In this document: piece after piece, positions 26,282 through 34,622 of the stretch
Position numbering within the stretch: position 1 is the first letter of the stretch
Layout of the letters: the number at the start of each line of letters is the position of its first letter
Assembly: GCF_029269825.1 (NCBI RefSeq)
Contig: NZ_JARJHU010000008.1
Coordinates: 372,001 to 436,000, forward strand
DNA length: 64,000 bases
Direction: 5' to 3'
From: Pedobacter sp. JY14-1
GTDB lineage: Bacteria > Bacteroidota > Bacteroidia > Sphingobacteriales > Sphingobacteriaceae
Notes under the pieces: generated by a model
Seen by the model: only the letters and a program-made list of their open reading frames with translations
What the model was told of the DNA's origin: nothing
Database searches by the model: none
Translations under genes and position numbers: made by a program

Positions 26282-26296
26282 TGCTAAACGTCTAAT

Positions 26297-26323
26297 GTTT
26301 AGCAATTATAAACTATGTTTATT
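26297..26323 (-). promoter_or_regulatory. Shared 27-bp operator/promoter, copy 2 (DUF5690)
   Basis: On the minus strand this site fits the same pattern as copy 1 without gaps. It ends inside a 9-bp perfect inverted repeat, TTGCTAAAC (26281-26289) and GTTTAGCAA (26297-26305), with a seven-base spacer that reaches the start codon. The XRE-cupin regulator gene ends only 29 bases upstream, so it is the likely ligand-responsive factor. Confidence 0.7.
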
Positions 26324-26351
26324 AAGGTTAAACTATCAAATTGTTAACAAA

Positions 26352-26933
26352 TTAAACCGGACGTTCTTCGAAAAAATAAACTACAAGCATAACTGCGGGT
26401 TGGGTAGTATTATTTTTTGGCGTATGGGGTATTCGCCCGTCAAATAACATCGAGTCGCCTGCACTGACATGATAACTTTTATCATTAAAAATGTACTCCA
26501 CTTCTCCTGTTAAAATATACTTGTACTCCCAGGCCTCTGTCTGCACTAATTCGCGACGGGCATCCGGCGCGAGTTCCAGAATCACTACATCCACGGTTGA
26601 GTCCTTTATAGATTTGGTAAAGATCCGCTGGTAATGAAACCCTTCCGCGTCTTCCTTTTCAAAGTGGTGATAATCTGCTTTGCGTTTGATGATCGGCTCG
26701 ATATCCTGGTCCTTGTGGCGAATATCTTTAAAAAAAACATTCAGGTCGATATCCAGTGCTTTGATAATGTCTATGAGTACAATCAGTGATGGTATGGTGC
26801 GGCTGTTCTCAATTTGCGAGATCAAACCTTTGCTCACATTGGCATTGGTAGCCAACTCCTGCACAGTGATGTTTCTTTCGCGGCGGCGTTCTTTGATGCG
26901 GTTACCTATTTGTATTAAAATATCGTCTTGCAT
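26352..26933 (-). CDS. XRE-family regulator with C-terminal cupin
   Basis: The 193-residue protein has an XRE helix-turn-helix (~7-61: ITVQELATNANVSKGLISQIENSRTIPS split over the helices) and a cupin_2 sensor domain (~105-188) with EAWEYKYILTGEVEYIF and a final HTPKN segment. XRE-cupin regulators typically sense a small metabolite in the cupin barrel. It sits inside the phosphonate locus between the phosphodiesterase gene and the transporter gene, and is the only transcription factor there. The region upstream contains a TGCTAAC half-site, so it may also control itself. Confidence 0.88.
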   Translation of the reverse strand: MQDDILIQIGNRIKERRRERNITVQELATNANVSKGLISQIENSRTIPSLIVLIDIIKALDIDLNVFFKDIRHKDQDIEPIIKRKADYHHFEKEDAEGFHYQRIFTKSIKDSTVDVVILELAPDARRELVQTEAWEYKYILTGEVEYIFNDKSYHVSAGDSMLFDGRIPHTPKNNTTQPAVMLVVYFFEERPV

Positions 26934-26968
26934 AGACTATGTTAGCAGGTGTAGGGTCGAAAATACAA

Positions 26969-26999
26969 AAAGCTTTCAACCTGTTGGTTTAAAAGCTTT
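26969..26999 (-). terminator. Terminator-like hairpin after the main minus-strand operon
   Basis: On the minus strand, AAAGCTTT (26992-26999) and AAAGCTTT (26969-26976) pair around an inner AACC/GGTT stem, followed by a T-rich tail. It would end the long operon that starts at susC before the regulator gene. Confidence 0.6.
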
Positions 27000-27045
27000 A
27001 TATTATTTAAGGTTGTGTACTGATAAGATGAAACCAGTCAGCGTT

Positions 27046-27984
27046 CTACTTCAAACCCACATTGAGGTTGGAAGGTTCAGAAAAGCCCTGAAAAGCGGCC
27101 TTTACCGGGCGGGACGTCCATGAATATGGAACCTCCAGATTGAATATGAATGCTATAGTAGCTGCCACATCATACTGATAAACCGGCTGCTGTATTTTGT
27201 AACCCTTTTTTACGCCTTTTCCATAGTAAATCACCGGAATGTTAATCTCGTTATCTGTAGTACCGCCATGGCCCTTATTGATACCCCCATGATCAGAAAC
27301 GATCATGACCATGGTACTTTCTTTAATGCCAGCCTTCTCAATGGCAGCCAATACATTACCGATCAGGCTATCCGCTTTGGCGATTGAATTTAAGTAATCC
27401 TGCGTCATGTGCCCCTGTTCATGACCGGCATGATCAACATGGTCAAGGTGCAATAATGCAAACATTGGCTTTTTTGCCAAAATATATTCCGAAAACTTCT
27501 GGGCAGCCAATGATTCTGTAGCGGCATGTTCATAGTGATTAACCATTTCCTTTTGCAGCAGCCTGCCGTAGTCATCCCAATGAAACACAACGCCCTGCTC
27601 GGCCTGCGGGCGTTGCTGACGGATGATGTCATAAATACTCGGCGAACGTCCGACACTGTTTACCGCAACGGGCGTCATGTGCTTGTCGTTGGGTTTCCAG
27701 TCATTCGAGGTTACGCCTGTGAGCTCCGGCCCGCCGCCCAATATCTGAGCCGACCAGTTGGAAGAACTTGATGACGGCAGCACCGTTCTTGCCTTCTCTT
27801 TAAATGCGCCTTCTGTGATCATTTTATGCAATACCGGCGCATCGGCCTTTAATAAGCCCTCACTGCTCAAGCCATCTATACCTATGATGATTACGTGTTC
27901 CGCAATGTCCTTAGTTTTCTTTTGTGCCTGTGATTGCATAGTACCTGCGACCAGGATCGCTAATGCGCCTAAAAAATGCTTCAT
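27046..27984 (-). CDS. Exported alkaline-phosphatase-superfamily phosphodiesterase (PhnA/NPP-like)
   Basis: The 312-residue protein has a signal peptide (~1-20) and a full set of two-metal ligands for the nucleotide pyrophosphatase/phosphonoacetate hydrolase group: Asp37 in IGIDGL, Asp181 and His185 in LDHVDHAGH, Asp231 and His232 in SDHGG, and His239. The nucleophile should be one of Ser71-Ser75 (PSSSSSNW), where PhnA and NPP have Thr. It should act in the periplasm or on the surface, releasing a phosphonate from a diester, or cleaving a phosphonate C-P bond. The next gene upstream, 24 bases away, is the PbfA-like lyase. Confidence 0.82.
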   Translation of the reverse strand: MKHFLGALAILVAGTMQSQAQKKTKDIAEHVIIIGIDGLSSEGLLKADAPVLHKMITEGAFKEKARTVLPSSSSSNWSAQILGGGPELTGVTSNDWKPNDKHMTPVAVNSVGRSPSIYDIIRQQRPQAEQGVVFHWDDYGRLLQKEMVNHYEHAATESLAAQKFSEYILAKKPMFALLHLDHVDHAGHEQGHMTQDYLNSIAKADSLIGNVLAAIEKAGIKESTMVMIVSDHGGINKGHGGTTDNEINIPVIYYGKGVKKGYKIQQPVYQYDVAATIAFIFNLEVPYSWTSRPVKAAFQGFSEPSNLNVGLK

Positions 27985-28008
27985 AATTTTTGAGTTTTAT
28001 TGTGTTTT

Positions 28009-29388
28009 TCATTTAACTTCTACTTGTTGGCTGGCGGCGATCAGGGCACTTTCAAGAATGTCCAATGCTTCATCAAGTTCAGCCATGGTAATGACCAGTG
28101 GCGGATACAGGCACAACACATTGCCGTCTGACACCTTTAAGCTCAGCCCCATTTCAAGGCACTTGTACAAGGTCTTATCGGCAAGCAGGCTATGCTTTTC
28201 CCTGGTCGCGCGGTCTGTTACCAGCTCAATACCCCACAGCAAACCTTCGCCACGCACATCACCAATGCATTGGTGGCGTACTTTTAAATCGTTTAATCGA
28301 TTCTGCATGTGGACAGCCAGTTCCCTGACGTGATCAAGAATGCTATTGGCTTCCATAAATTCAATAGCTGCCAGTGCCGCAGCAGATCCGACCGGACTCT
28401 TCTCGTGGGTAAAATGCCCCAACGATACTTTTGCAGCTACGTTTAATTCCTCTTTACAAATGACAGCAGCCATCGGAATAATGCCGGCACCAAGACCTTT
28501 GCCCAGCACCAGTATGTCCGGTACAACGCCATAATGCTGATAGGCGAACATCGTCCCGGTACGCCCCATGCCAATCGGTATTTCATCAAATACCAGCAAC
28601 ACACCATGTTTATCGCAAATCTCGCGCACACGCTGCCAGTAGGCCTTTGTAGGCACATGAACAGTTGTGCTCCGGATGGTTTCAGCCACCAGTACGCCAA
28701 CGTCTCCCTCTTTCTCAATGACATACTCCAGATAGTCGGCATAAGCCAGGTCGCCGTTTTTATTTTTGGGATTAAACCACATGCCGCGGTAGGTATCCAC
28801 CGGCGGTACATGTATGCTGCCAGCCATCAGCGGCCCGAGCCCTTGCTGAAAAACAAACTCACCGCCAAGCGAAATGCTGTCCAAAGATGCTCCATGAAAG
28901 GAATCGAACATGGCTATGGTCTTGTACTTACCGGTATAGATGCGTGCGAGCTTCAGCGCTATTGCGATGGCAGATGTACCTCCCGGCGAAAACAGGCAGC
29001 GTGTCAAAGTGTAACCGGTTAAGGCAGCTAATTTTTCCGCCAGATAAATTGCAGGCAAGTTGGTATACCGTCTGGGACAAAAGGCCATTTCATCCAGCTG
29101 GGCCTTTACCTGATCAATGATGAATTGATTATGATAGCCCAGCTGATGCACATTGTTCCCATGGAAGTCAATGTAGGTTTCGCCGGATAAGTTGTTTAGC
29201 CTGACCCCCTGCGTTGATGCCAGAACATCTAAGCAGGGCGTAGATAAGGCCTGATGCAAAAAGAAGTCTGCATCCGCCTTAAGCGCCTCCTTTGTAGCTG
29301 CATGATGAATGCGCTCATTCCATTCCCGGCGGTTCTCACTCAGATTAAGGTCGCCTTCGGTGTGTAAATATCCCGTTTTTTCGGTCAT
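28009..29388 (-). CDS. pbfA: Class-III PLP enzyme, likely (R)-1-hydroxy-2-aminoethylphosphonate ammonia-lyase
   Basis: The 459-residue cytoplasmic enzyme has the class-III aminotransferase signature: LVFDEIPIGMGRTG, then PDILVLGKGLGAGI with the PLP lysine at 297. The motif FHGNNVHQLGY near residue 80 is, as I recall, typical of the PbfA group. PbfA eliminates ammonia from (R)-1-hydroxy-2-aminoethylphosphonate to give phosphonoacetaldehyde. The locus gives support: FAD aminophosphonate oxidase, phosphonatase-like hydrolase and an exported PhnA-like enzyme. A plain transaminase on another amine remains the alternative. The gene is 27 bases downstream of the Big/LamG lipoprotein gene. Confidence 0.78.
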   Translation of the reverse strand: MTEKTGYLHTEGDLNLSENRREWNERIHHAATKEALKADADFFLHQALSTPCLDVLASTQGVRLNNLSGETYIDFHGNNVHQLGYHNQFIIDQVKAQLDEMAFCPRRYTNLPAIYLAEKLAALTGYTLTRCLFSPGGTSAIAIALKLARIYTGKYKTIAMFDSFHGASLDSISLGGEFVFQQGLGPLMAGSIHVPPVDTYRGMWFNPKNKNGDLAYADYLEYVIEKEGDVGVLVAETIRSTTVHVPTKAYWQRVREICDKHGVLLVFDEIPIGMGRTGTMFAYQHYGVVPDILVLGKGLGAGIIPMAAVICKEELNVAAKVSLGHFTHEKSPVGSAAALAAIEFMEANSILDHVRELAVHMQNRLNDLKVRHQCIGDVRGEGLLWGIELVTDRATREKHSLLADKTLYKCLEMGLSLKVSDGNVLCLYPPLVITMAELDEALDILESALIAASQQVEVK

Positions 29389-29415
29389 CCGGATAGTTTT
29401 TGATCGGTGAACATA

Positions 29416-30954
29416 TTAATCAATAGCGTACAGCGCGGCAACCTCAGCAGCACTTAGTGCCTTGTTGTAAATCCTTACGTTGTCCATCAAACCACTAAGA
29501 TTCTTGCGCGTATCGTCACCTGAATTATATTTACCGGTACCATCTTCAAACAGGGTAAACGGATAATCATTTTTACTGTCCCACGGAGCGCCTTTAAGCG
29601 TATTCAGATCGAAACTGGCCGGCTTGGTGGCTTGCACGGTTTCTTTCGCATCTATGTATACGTGCAGCAACTTGGCGGTCTGATCCAGAACCACAGTAAC
29701 CATGTGCCACTTGTCATCCGCCAGAGCGGCTGCCTGCGGTGTGGTTTCATTAGCTCTCCAGTCCATGCGGTTGCTGACACCATTCGCATCGCCGGTAATC
29801 TTGACCAACCAGCCCCTGCCCGGCGAACCCGGACCTGTGTAGGTATCGCCGCCATCAGTAGCTAAAACGAAGCCTGGGTTGCCGCCGCTGTCCCAATCAG
29901 AATTGGAGAAAATAGCCGGATCCGAGCCTATGCCTTTGGTCTTGATCCAGAAACTGAAGCTAAAGCTTTGTGAAAGGGATGGTCTTAACAATGCATGTTT
30001 AGGGAACACCGCATAAGCGCCTGCAGGGAATGATGCTACCTTCCCGCGTTGAGGATCAGTAACAAAGGTCACATTGGCCGTTGCCAGATCGCCCAGGGAG
30101 GCATCAAGCGCATTGCCGCTCGCGTCGCTCAGGTCATTGTCCATAGGCAACCAGGCCAGCAGGGCCGTGTTACTGCCTGTAGTGGTTGTAAATGCCCAGG
30201 ATGCTGGCTGCAAAAACCCTTCAAAAGCTTTACCTTCCTTATCAACGATCGTACCTGCATCGGCCAGCACGTAATAAGCAGTTCCGAATTTTAACGGTGT
30301 GCCCAATTTTATCGTTACCTTTTTATCTGTTACGGTAACCGACTGACTGCCAACGCCGATGTCGGCGACCTTTACATTACCTGCTGTTTCATAAACTGAA
30401 AAGTTTCCGGTGCCTTTCTTAATGTCAGCAGCAAAATTAAGCTCCAGTTTGATGGTAGATGCACTTTTGCTACCGGGCAACGGATTTAAGCCGGTCAAGG
30501 CCAGGCCGCTTGCACCAACCGTTTTAAACGTCCAGCTGGCTTTGTCAGGGAAACCCATATACTTATTATCCAGAAGATCAACAACGATGCCCTGATCCAT
30601 GGTCACGGTATATTGCATATCCGCCTTTAGATCGTCAGGCGGGTTGATAATCAGGATACGACGATCCGTACTGAGCGTAACCGCGTCAGAGACAACGTTA
30701 ATGCGCTGGGTGTCGTCCTTACTTGAAATGGTGATAAAACCAGCACCTTTTTTAATAATTTCATCAAAAGTGATCATCAGATTACTGGTGACGGCTACGC
30801 CTTCAACGGATTGTGCAGGGTTATAACTCACCACTATAGGGTTACCCGTATCCACAGCGTAATCAGATTCCTTTTTGCAGGACCCAAGCAAAGTCAGGCC
30901 AAGCATGACCATTCCACACAATTGCGCAAATGGTTTATCGTACATTTTCTTCAT
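29416..30954 (-). CDS. Surface lipoprotein with two Ig-like and one LamG domain
   Basis: The 512-residue protein has a lipoprotein signal (LTLLGSCKKESDY). Two bacterial Ig-like domains of the SbsA/Big_5 type follow (~38-145 and ~150-255, each ending in a WTF/WAF strand), then a LamG/concanavalin-like domain (~265-510) with SFSFWIKTKG, WHMVTVVLDQTAK and LMDNVRIYNKALSAAEV. LamG folds often bind glycans. In the operon it lies next to the SusCD components, so a role in holding a phosphonate-bearing polymer at the cell surface is the best inference. Confidence 0.8.
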   Translation of the reverse strand: MKKMYDKPFAQLCGMVMLGLTLLGSCKKESDYAVDTGNPIVVSYNPAQSVEGVAVTSNLMITFDEIIKKGAGFITISSKDDTQRINVVSDAVTLSTDRRILIINPPDDLKADMQYTVTMDQGIVVDLLDNKYMGFPDKASWTFKTVGASGLALTGLNPLPGSKSASTIKLELNFAADIKKGTGNFSVYETAGNVKVADIGVGSQSVTVTDKKVTIKLGTPLKFGTAYYVLADAGTIVDKEGKAFEGFLQPASWAFTTTTGSNTALLAWLPMDNDLSDASGNALDASLGDLATANVTFVTDPQRGKVASFPAGAYAVFPKHALLRPSLSQSFSFSFWIKTKGIGSDPAIFSNSDWDSGGNPGFVLATDGGDTYTGPGSPGRGWLVKITGDANGVSNRMDWRANETTPQAAALADDKWHMVTVVLDQTAKLLHVYIDAKETVQATKPASFDLNTLKGAPWDSKNDYPFTLFEDGTGKYNSGDDTRKNLSGLMDNVRIYNKALSAAEVAALYAID

Positions 30955-30988
30955 TTTTATAAATTCTTTACTTGAGGTTCGGTGTAAT

Positions 30989-31468
30989 TTATTGTCGTAC
31001 CAGCGTTACCTTAAAGCTGCCTTTACCTGTTTCTTTGGTATCCGTATTTTCCCAGCCCATAAAAAAAGACAAGGTGAGCGTATTGGACGATACTTTTACA
31101 TCAAAGTCATCCACCGGGCTTATACCTGTAAGCTTGACTTTTGCACTATCTGCAGCGCCGGTAACACTCCAGTCAGCAGGTGTGGCCTCAGTGAAAATTA
31201 TAGGGCAGTTTTTCGCGATAAATTTTGAGGGATTGCCGGTGTCGTCAGTAGTGAATACCAAACGCATACCGCCAAATACCTCGGCAGGAACGGTTTCAGG
31301 GGTGACAATGTCTCTCGGCGATGCCCAGGTACCATTTAAACGTCCTGCCGTAAGCCTGTCTCCGCTCAGGTTGCTGTTGGCAGGCAATTCATCTTTTTTA
31401 CATGAATTCAGCAAAACCAATGCTGCGGCCAACACAAATAAATTTTTCAGGTTAATTATTCTCTTCAT
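30989..31468 (-). CDS. Small lipocalin-like lipoprotein (DUF5004-like)
   Basis: The 159-residue protein has a lipoprotein signal ending LLNSCKKDE and a beta-rich body starting LNGTWASP, like lipocalin-type DUF5004 proteins found in Bacteroidota utilisation loci. No catalytic motif is seen. It sits 10 bases after the LamG-phosphodiesterase gene in the same operon. The family assignment is tentative and its ligand is unknown. Confidence 0.6.
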   Translation of the reverse strand: MKRIINLKNLFVLAAALVLLNSCKKDELPANSNLSGDRLTAGRLNGTWASPRDIVTPETVPAEVFGGMRLVFTTDDTGNPSKFIAKNCPIIFTEATPADWSVTGAADSAKVKLTGISPVDDFDVKVSSNTLTLSFFMGWENTDTKETGKGSFKVTLVRQ

Positions 31469-31478
31469 AACGGTTGCA

Positions 31479-33125
31479 TTAATTGGAAAATTTAAATAAA
31501 CGGTAGGGTACGTTAGACTTCAATACAGTCCCCTCCAGGCCCCATGAACCATCTACGCGCAGTCCCATGTGGCTCAAAATATTGGCCGCAACATCGGTCA
31601 GACCAATGGGATAATAAGGATGACGCTCACTTGCGCTACCTACCAGTTCGCCGTTGTTATTTTTACCACTATAGTCTTTCACAACGGTACCGCGCACATC
31701 GTCCATTTTGAGGTATAAGTTAAGCGAGGCCTTGTTGGGATGATCACTTGATTCAATGTTCCGCAGGTACATATATTTTTGGATGGTTTCAGTGGTGAGT
31801 ACATCTGTCCAGATCCGTACCTCGTTATAGGAACCGGCCCAGTTAGGCGCTCCACCACTATACGTTTGTGTACCATCCTGGCCCAGGCATAAATAGTCAT
31901 AAGGCGATGCCATAACATCAGTAGCCTTATAAGTAAGTACAGATTCATTGACCTTAACACCATCCTGATAAACGGCGCAGGTGCGCGTTTTATCAAAGGT
32001 AACGGCCAGATGATGCCAGTTACCATCCTCTAACACTTTAGATGAACCAATATCGTAGCGCTGTGAAGCCTGGTTGGCAATGTTTATTTTCCACGTATTG
32101 CCACTGCGACAAATGGTGAAACCAGGCAAACCACCTGAATCCCAGTTTTTATCACCAATAATAGATGGATCGCTCGAATTGGCCCCGGCTTTAACCCAGG
32201 TTTCAATAGTGAACTTGCTCATACCCTGTAAAGCAGTGCCCTTAATCGGAACGCGCACATAAGTGCGGTCGCCTGATGGCGCTTTATTCAGGGTGAGTAT
32301 GTTATCGGCGCCTTCGCGGGGCGCTAATGAGGTTCCGACTAATTCTTTGTTATCTAATTCAGCTCCCGAAAGGATAATGGGTACATTGATTTCCTCAGGC
32401 GAAGTGCTTTGGGGCACGCCTGATTCTGTACCGCCGTGCGTAGATACAAAGAATATGTTCCAGTCTTCATTGGTGTAAGCCGGTCTGGAAGTGATTGCTG
32501 CGTTCAAGCCGGCGACATACTCATCTATTTTCTGGATGGCCAGCACATAACTGGCCTGACGAAGCTGGTAGCCAGATGCATTACCAACATCTGCCGGACT
32601 GCTGAACTGCACAAAAACAGCACCCATATTCGCCTCTTTCAAAAGCGCAACTGATTTCGTATAAACCTCTTCGTCTGTGTTATACTGGAACTTTTGATCT
32701 GCAGACTGATTGAGCAATGTATTGATCTCCGCTGTCCGGACCACTGAAGCCACAACAGTAGCAGGAGCACCCGCTTTGATGCGGCTGACCACCGAGGGGT
32801 ATTGTGTGAATTTGTTTCCGTTAAAAGTTTTATCCTGTGTAACGCCATGTTTACCTGCAGATACGCCGGTAAGCAAAGTAGCCCAACCCGAGCTGCCATA
32901 GGCCGGTACACCGCCATAACCATTCATACTATAGGAAGCATCAGCGGTTATTTTATCAATGCCGGGAGTGTTCGCATAATCAATGGCTGTGTTGATGATG
33001 CCGTCCACTCCGATCACCAGTATTTTCTTTGCTTTAGCTTGCGCGAATGCGCCGTTAGTGCTGACCAAAAGCAGCACCAGTACCAAGCCGTAAAATTTTG
33101 AAATGCTTTTCATATTGCTCATCAT
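31479..33125 (-). CDS. Phosphodiesterase-fold protein fused to LamG, metal ligands lost
   Basis: The 548-residue exported protein (signal ~1-29) has an N-terminal alkaline-phosphatase-superfamily domain (~33-265) and a LamG domain (~275-430), then a C-terminal tail. Compared with the intact enzyme of the same locus it keeps the first Asp (Asp41 in IGVDG), the serine at the nucleophile place (YGSSGW, 76-81) and His230, but has Ser175 for Asp181, Asp179 for His185, Thr229 for Asp231 and nothing for His239. It should therefore be catalytically dead or have changed chemistry, and may be a binding protein. Its ATG overlaps the previous stop (ATGA). Confidence 0.8.
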   Translation of the reverse strand: MMSNMKSISKFYGLVLVLLLVSTNGAFAQAKAKKILVIGVDGIINTAIDYANTPGIDKITADASYSMNGYGGVPAYGSSGWATLLTGVSAGKHGVTQDKTFNGNKFTQYPSVVSRIKAGAPATVVASVVRTAEINTLLNQSADQKFQYNTDEEVYTKSVALLKEANMGAVFVQFSSPADVGNASGYQLRQASYVLAIQKIDEYVAGLNAAITSRPAYTNEDWNIFFVSTHGGTESGVPQSTSPEEINVPIILSGAELDNKELVGTSLAPREGADNILTLNKAPSGDRTYVRVPIKGTALQGMSKFTIETWVKAGANSSDPSIIGDKNWDSGGLPGFTICRSGNTWKINIANQASQRYDIGSSKVLEDGNWHHLAVTFDKTRTCAVYQDGVKVNESVLTYKATDVMASPYDYLCLGQDGTQTYSGGAPNWAGSYNEVRIWTDVLTTETIQKYMYLRNIESSDHPNKASLNLYLKMDDVRGTVVKDYSGKNNNGELVGSASERHPYYPIGLTDVAANILSHMGLRVDGSWGLEGTVLKSNVPYRLFKFSN

Positions 33126-33967
33126 TTATAAAGTCTGACCACATAACTGCCCGGAAGCCCTATCACAAAATTGAAGTTCTCGCTGACATAGCTCACCGCG
33201 CCAGTGGTAGGATTAACCACGCGCCATGTACAGGTCGTGTTCGCTTCTTTAACCGGGAAATTTACATTCCATATCTCGCCGTCATTGGCATCGTCAACGA
33301 ATGTGCCTTTGAAACCTGCACTACGGTCTTTTGTGAAGTCAATCTGATCTCCGGAGAGGGGTACATTGTTCAGGTAGCCCACAAAACGTATCTGGTTGGG
33401 TGTGTCCCCCACCCGCTCTATCTCGGGTGCTTTAATCATACCAGAGGAAAAGCTCTTCACCTCATTTTCTTTGAATTCAATCACTAAAGCATCTTTAAGA
33501 ACGCGCCCGCCTGAAGTATTTGAAACCCTGATATCAAAGTGATATTCGCCTGAAGGAATTTTGTTTCCCTCTAATATCTCTAACGTGCCGGTAAACGGGT
33601 TTATACTGACAGCTGGTGTCATCACCGTTTCGGTTTTCAGCTTTAGCTCTTCTTCACTTTCGTTGCCGACAATTGCTTGCTTATACCGTAACACAGGAAT
33701 TTTCTCATCCAGTGCAGCTGTATTTCTGCCGCTTTGTTCCCGTACCGCCACAATCTCAAATGTTAGCGGTAGTGTGGATGTGGAAGCCTGGAAGTTGCCT
33801 ATACTCTGCTGCAAGCCGGATGTCGCATATTGTTTTCTATTCTTGTAGTTGATGTCGGGAGCTAAACTGCCTTCCTGAGGTACTTTTTTGCAACTGCCGA
33901 GCAACAGCATCGTACACAGCGGCACTGCTACTATGGAAAGCCAGATTAACTTATTCTTATGTTTCAT
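33122..33967 (-). CDS. DUF5007-like surface lipoprotein
   Basis: The 281-residue protein has a lipoprotein signal (MLLLGSCKKVPQEG), a conserved-looking start of the mature part (LAPDINYKNRKQY) and beta-sandwich segments, including INPFTGTLEIL and GEYHFDIRVSNTSGG, which resemble DUF5007 proteins of SusCD loci. These probably work like SusE/SusF as surface binding proteins. The stop codon overlaps the start of the LamG-phosphodiesterase gene by four bases. Family assignment is by remembered pattern only. Confidence 0.6.
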   Translation of the reverse strand: MKHKNKLIWLSIVAVPLCTMLLLGSCKKVPQEGSLAPDINYKNRKQYATSGLQQSIGNFQASTSTLPLTFEIVAVREQSGRNTAALDEKIPVLRYKQAIVGNESEEELKLKTETVMTPAVSINPFTGTLEILEGNKIPSGEYHFDIRVSNTSGGRVLKDALVIEFKENEVKSFSSGMIKAPEIERVGDTPNQIRFVGYLNNVPLSGDQIDFTKDRSAGFKGTFVDDANDGEIWNVNFPVKEANTTCTWRVVNPTTGAVSYVSENFNFVIGLPGSYVVRLYK

Positions 33968-33976
33968 CGCTATAGC

Positions 33977-34609
33977 TTAATTAAATCCAAAAATGTGTGA
34001 CTCTGATGCCAGTACATGCACGATACCGTTGGTTGAACGCAGGTCGGCTGTTGCAATCTGAACCGTTTTATATTGCTCTGCAGCGGTCGCGCTCGTGTTC
34101 AGCGAGAAGTTGACAAACTTAGCTCCCATGTTGACATTGCCCAGATAGTCTGTTGTGACTAAGTTGAAGCGCGCTTTTTTGCCGCCGCCTGTGGTGGCGT
34201 AACTATAAGTGGTAGCCAGATTATCCCGTAATATTTCCTGGTTAGGAATAATATAATCTTTCAGGATATGGGCGATCTCATCTTTGGTATCCTGCGGCAA
34301 GGCGTCCAGCGTAGCCGGTCTGTTTGCAGGATCAGGATACAGCAACTTGAAATAGTTGTTGATAGAATAATCTCTCGGGGCAAAAAAAGTATTGCCCTTT
34401 TGATTAACTGTTCCTTCCAGCCCGGTAAGTTTGATGAGCCTGGCCAGGGTATCAAAGCTGGCCGGGTTGTCCTGCAGGTACTGCATGGTGGTTACGCCCA
34501 GCTGACCTGTTGTATTCACCGGGCCGCCACCATCGGCAAAATAATTGTCCTTACAACCGGCTATAAAAACGGCTGCTATAAGTGCAATGGTTTTGATATA
34601 CTTTATCAT
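33977..34609 (-). CDS. Fasciclin (FAS1) domain lipoprotein
   Basis: The product is about 210 residues from ATG 34609 (MIKYIKTIALIAAVFIAGCKDN). The frame runs further upstream into the susD gene, but the lipoprotein signal fixes this start, 13 bases after the susD stop. A FAS1 domain covers ~50-208, with NTFFAPRDYSINNY and the closing NGIVHVLASES. FAS1 proteins are adhesive surface modules and recur in Bacteroidota SusCD loci. Its partner polymer is unknown. Confidence 0.85.
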   Translation of the reverse strand: MIKYIKTIALIAAVFIAGCKDNYFADGGGPVNTTGQLGVTTMQYLQDNPASFDTLARLIKLTGLEGTVNQKGNTFFAPRDYSINNYFKLLYPDPANRPATLDALPQDTKDEIAHILKDYIIPNQEILRDNLATTYSYATTGGGKKARFNLVTTDYLGNVNMGAKFVNFSLNTSATAAEQYKTVQIATADLRSTNGIVHVLASESHIFGFN

Positions 34610-34622
34610 ATTTAGTTCGCGT

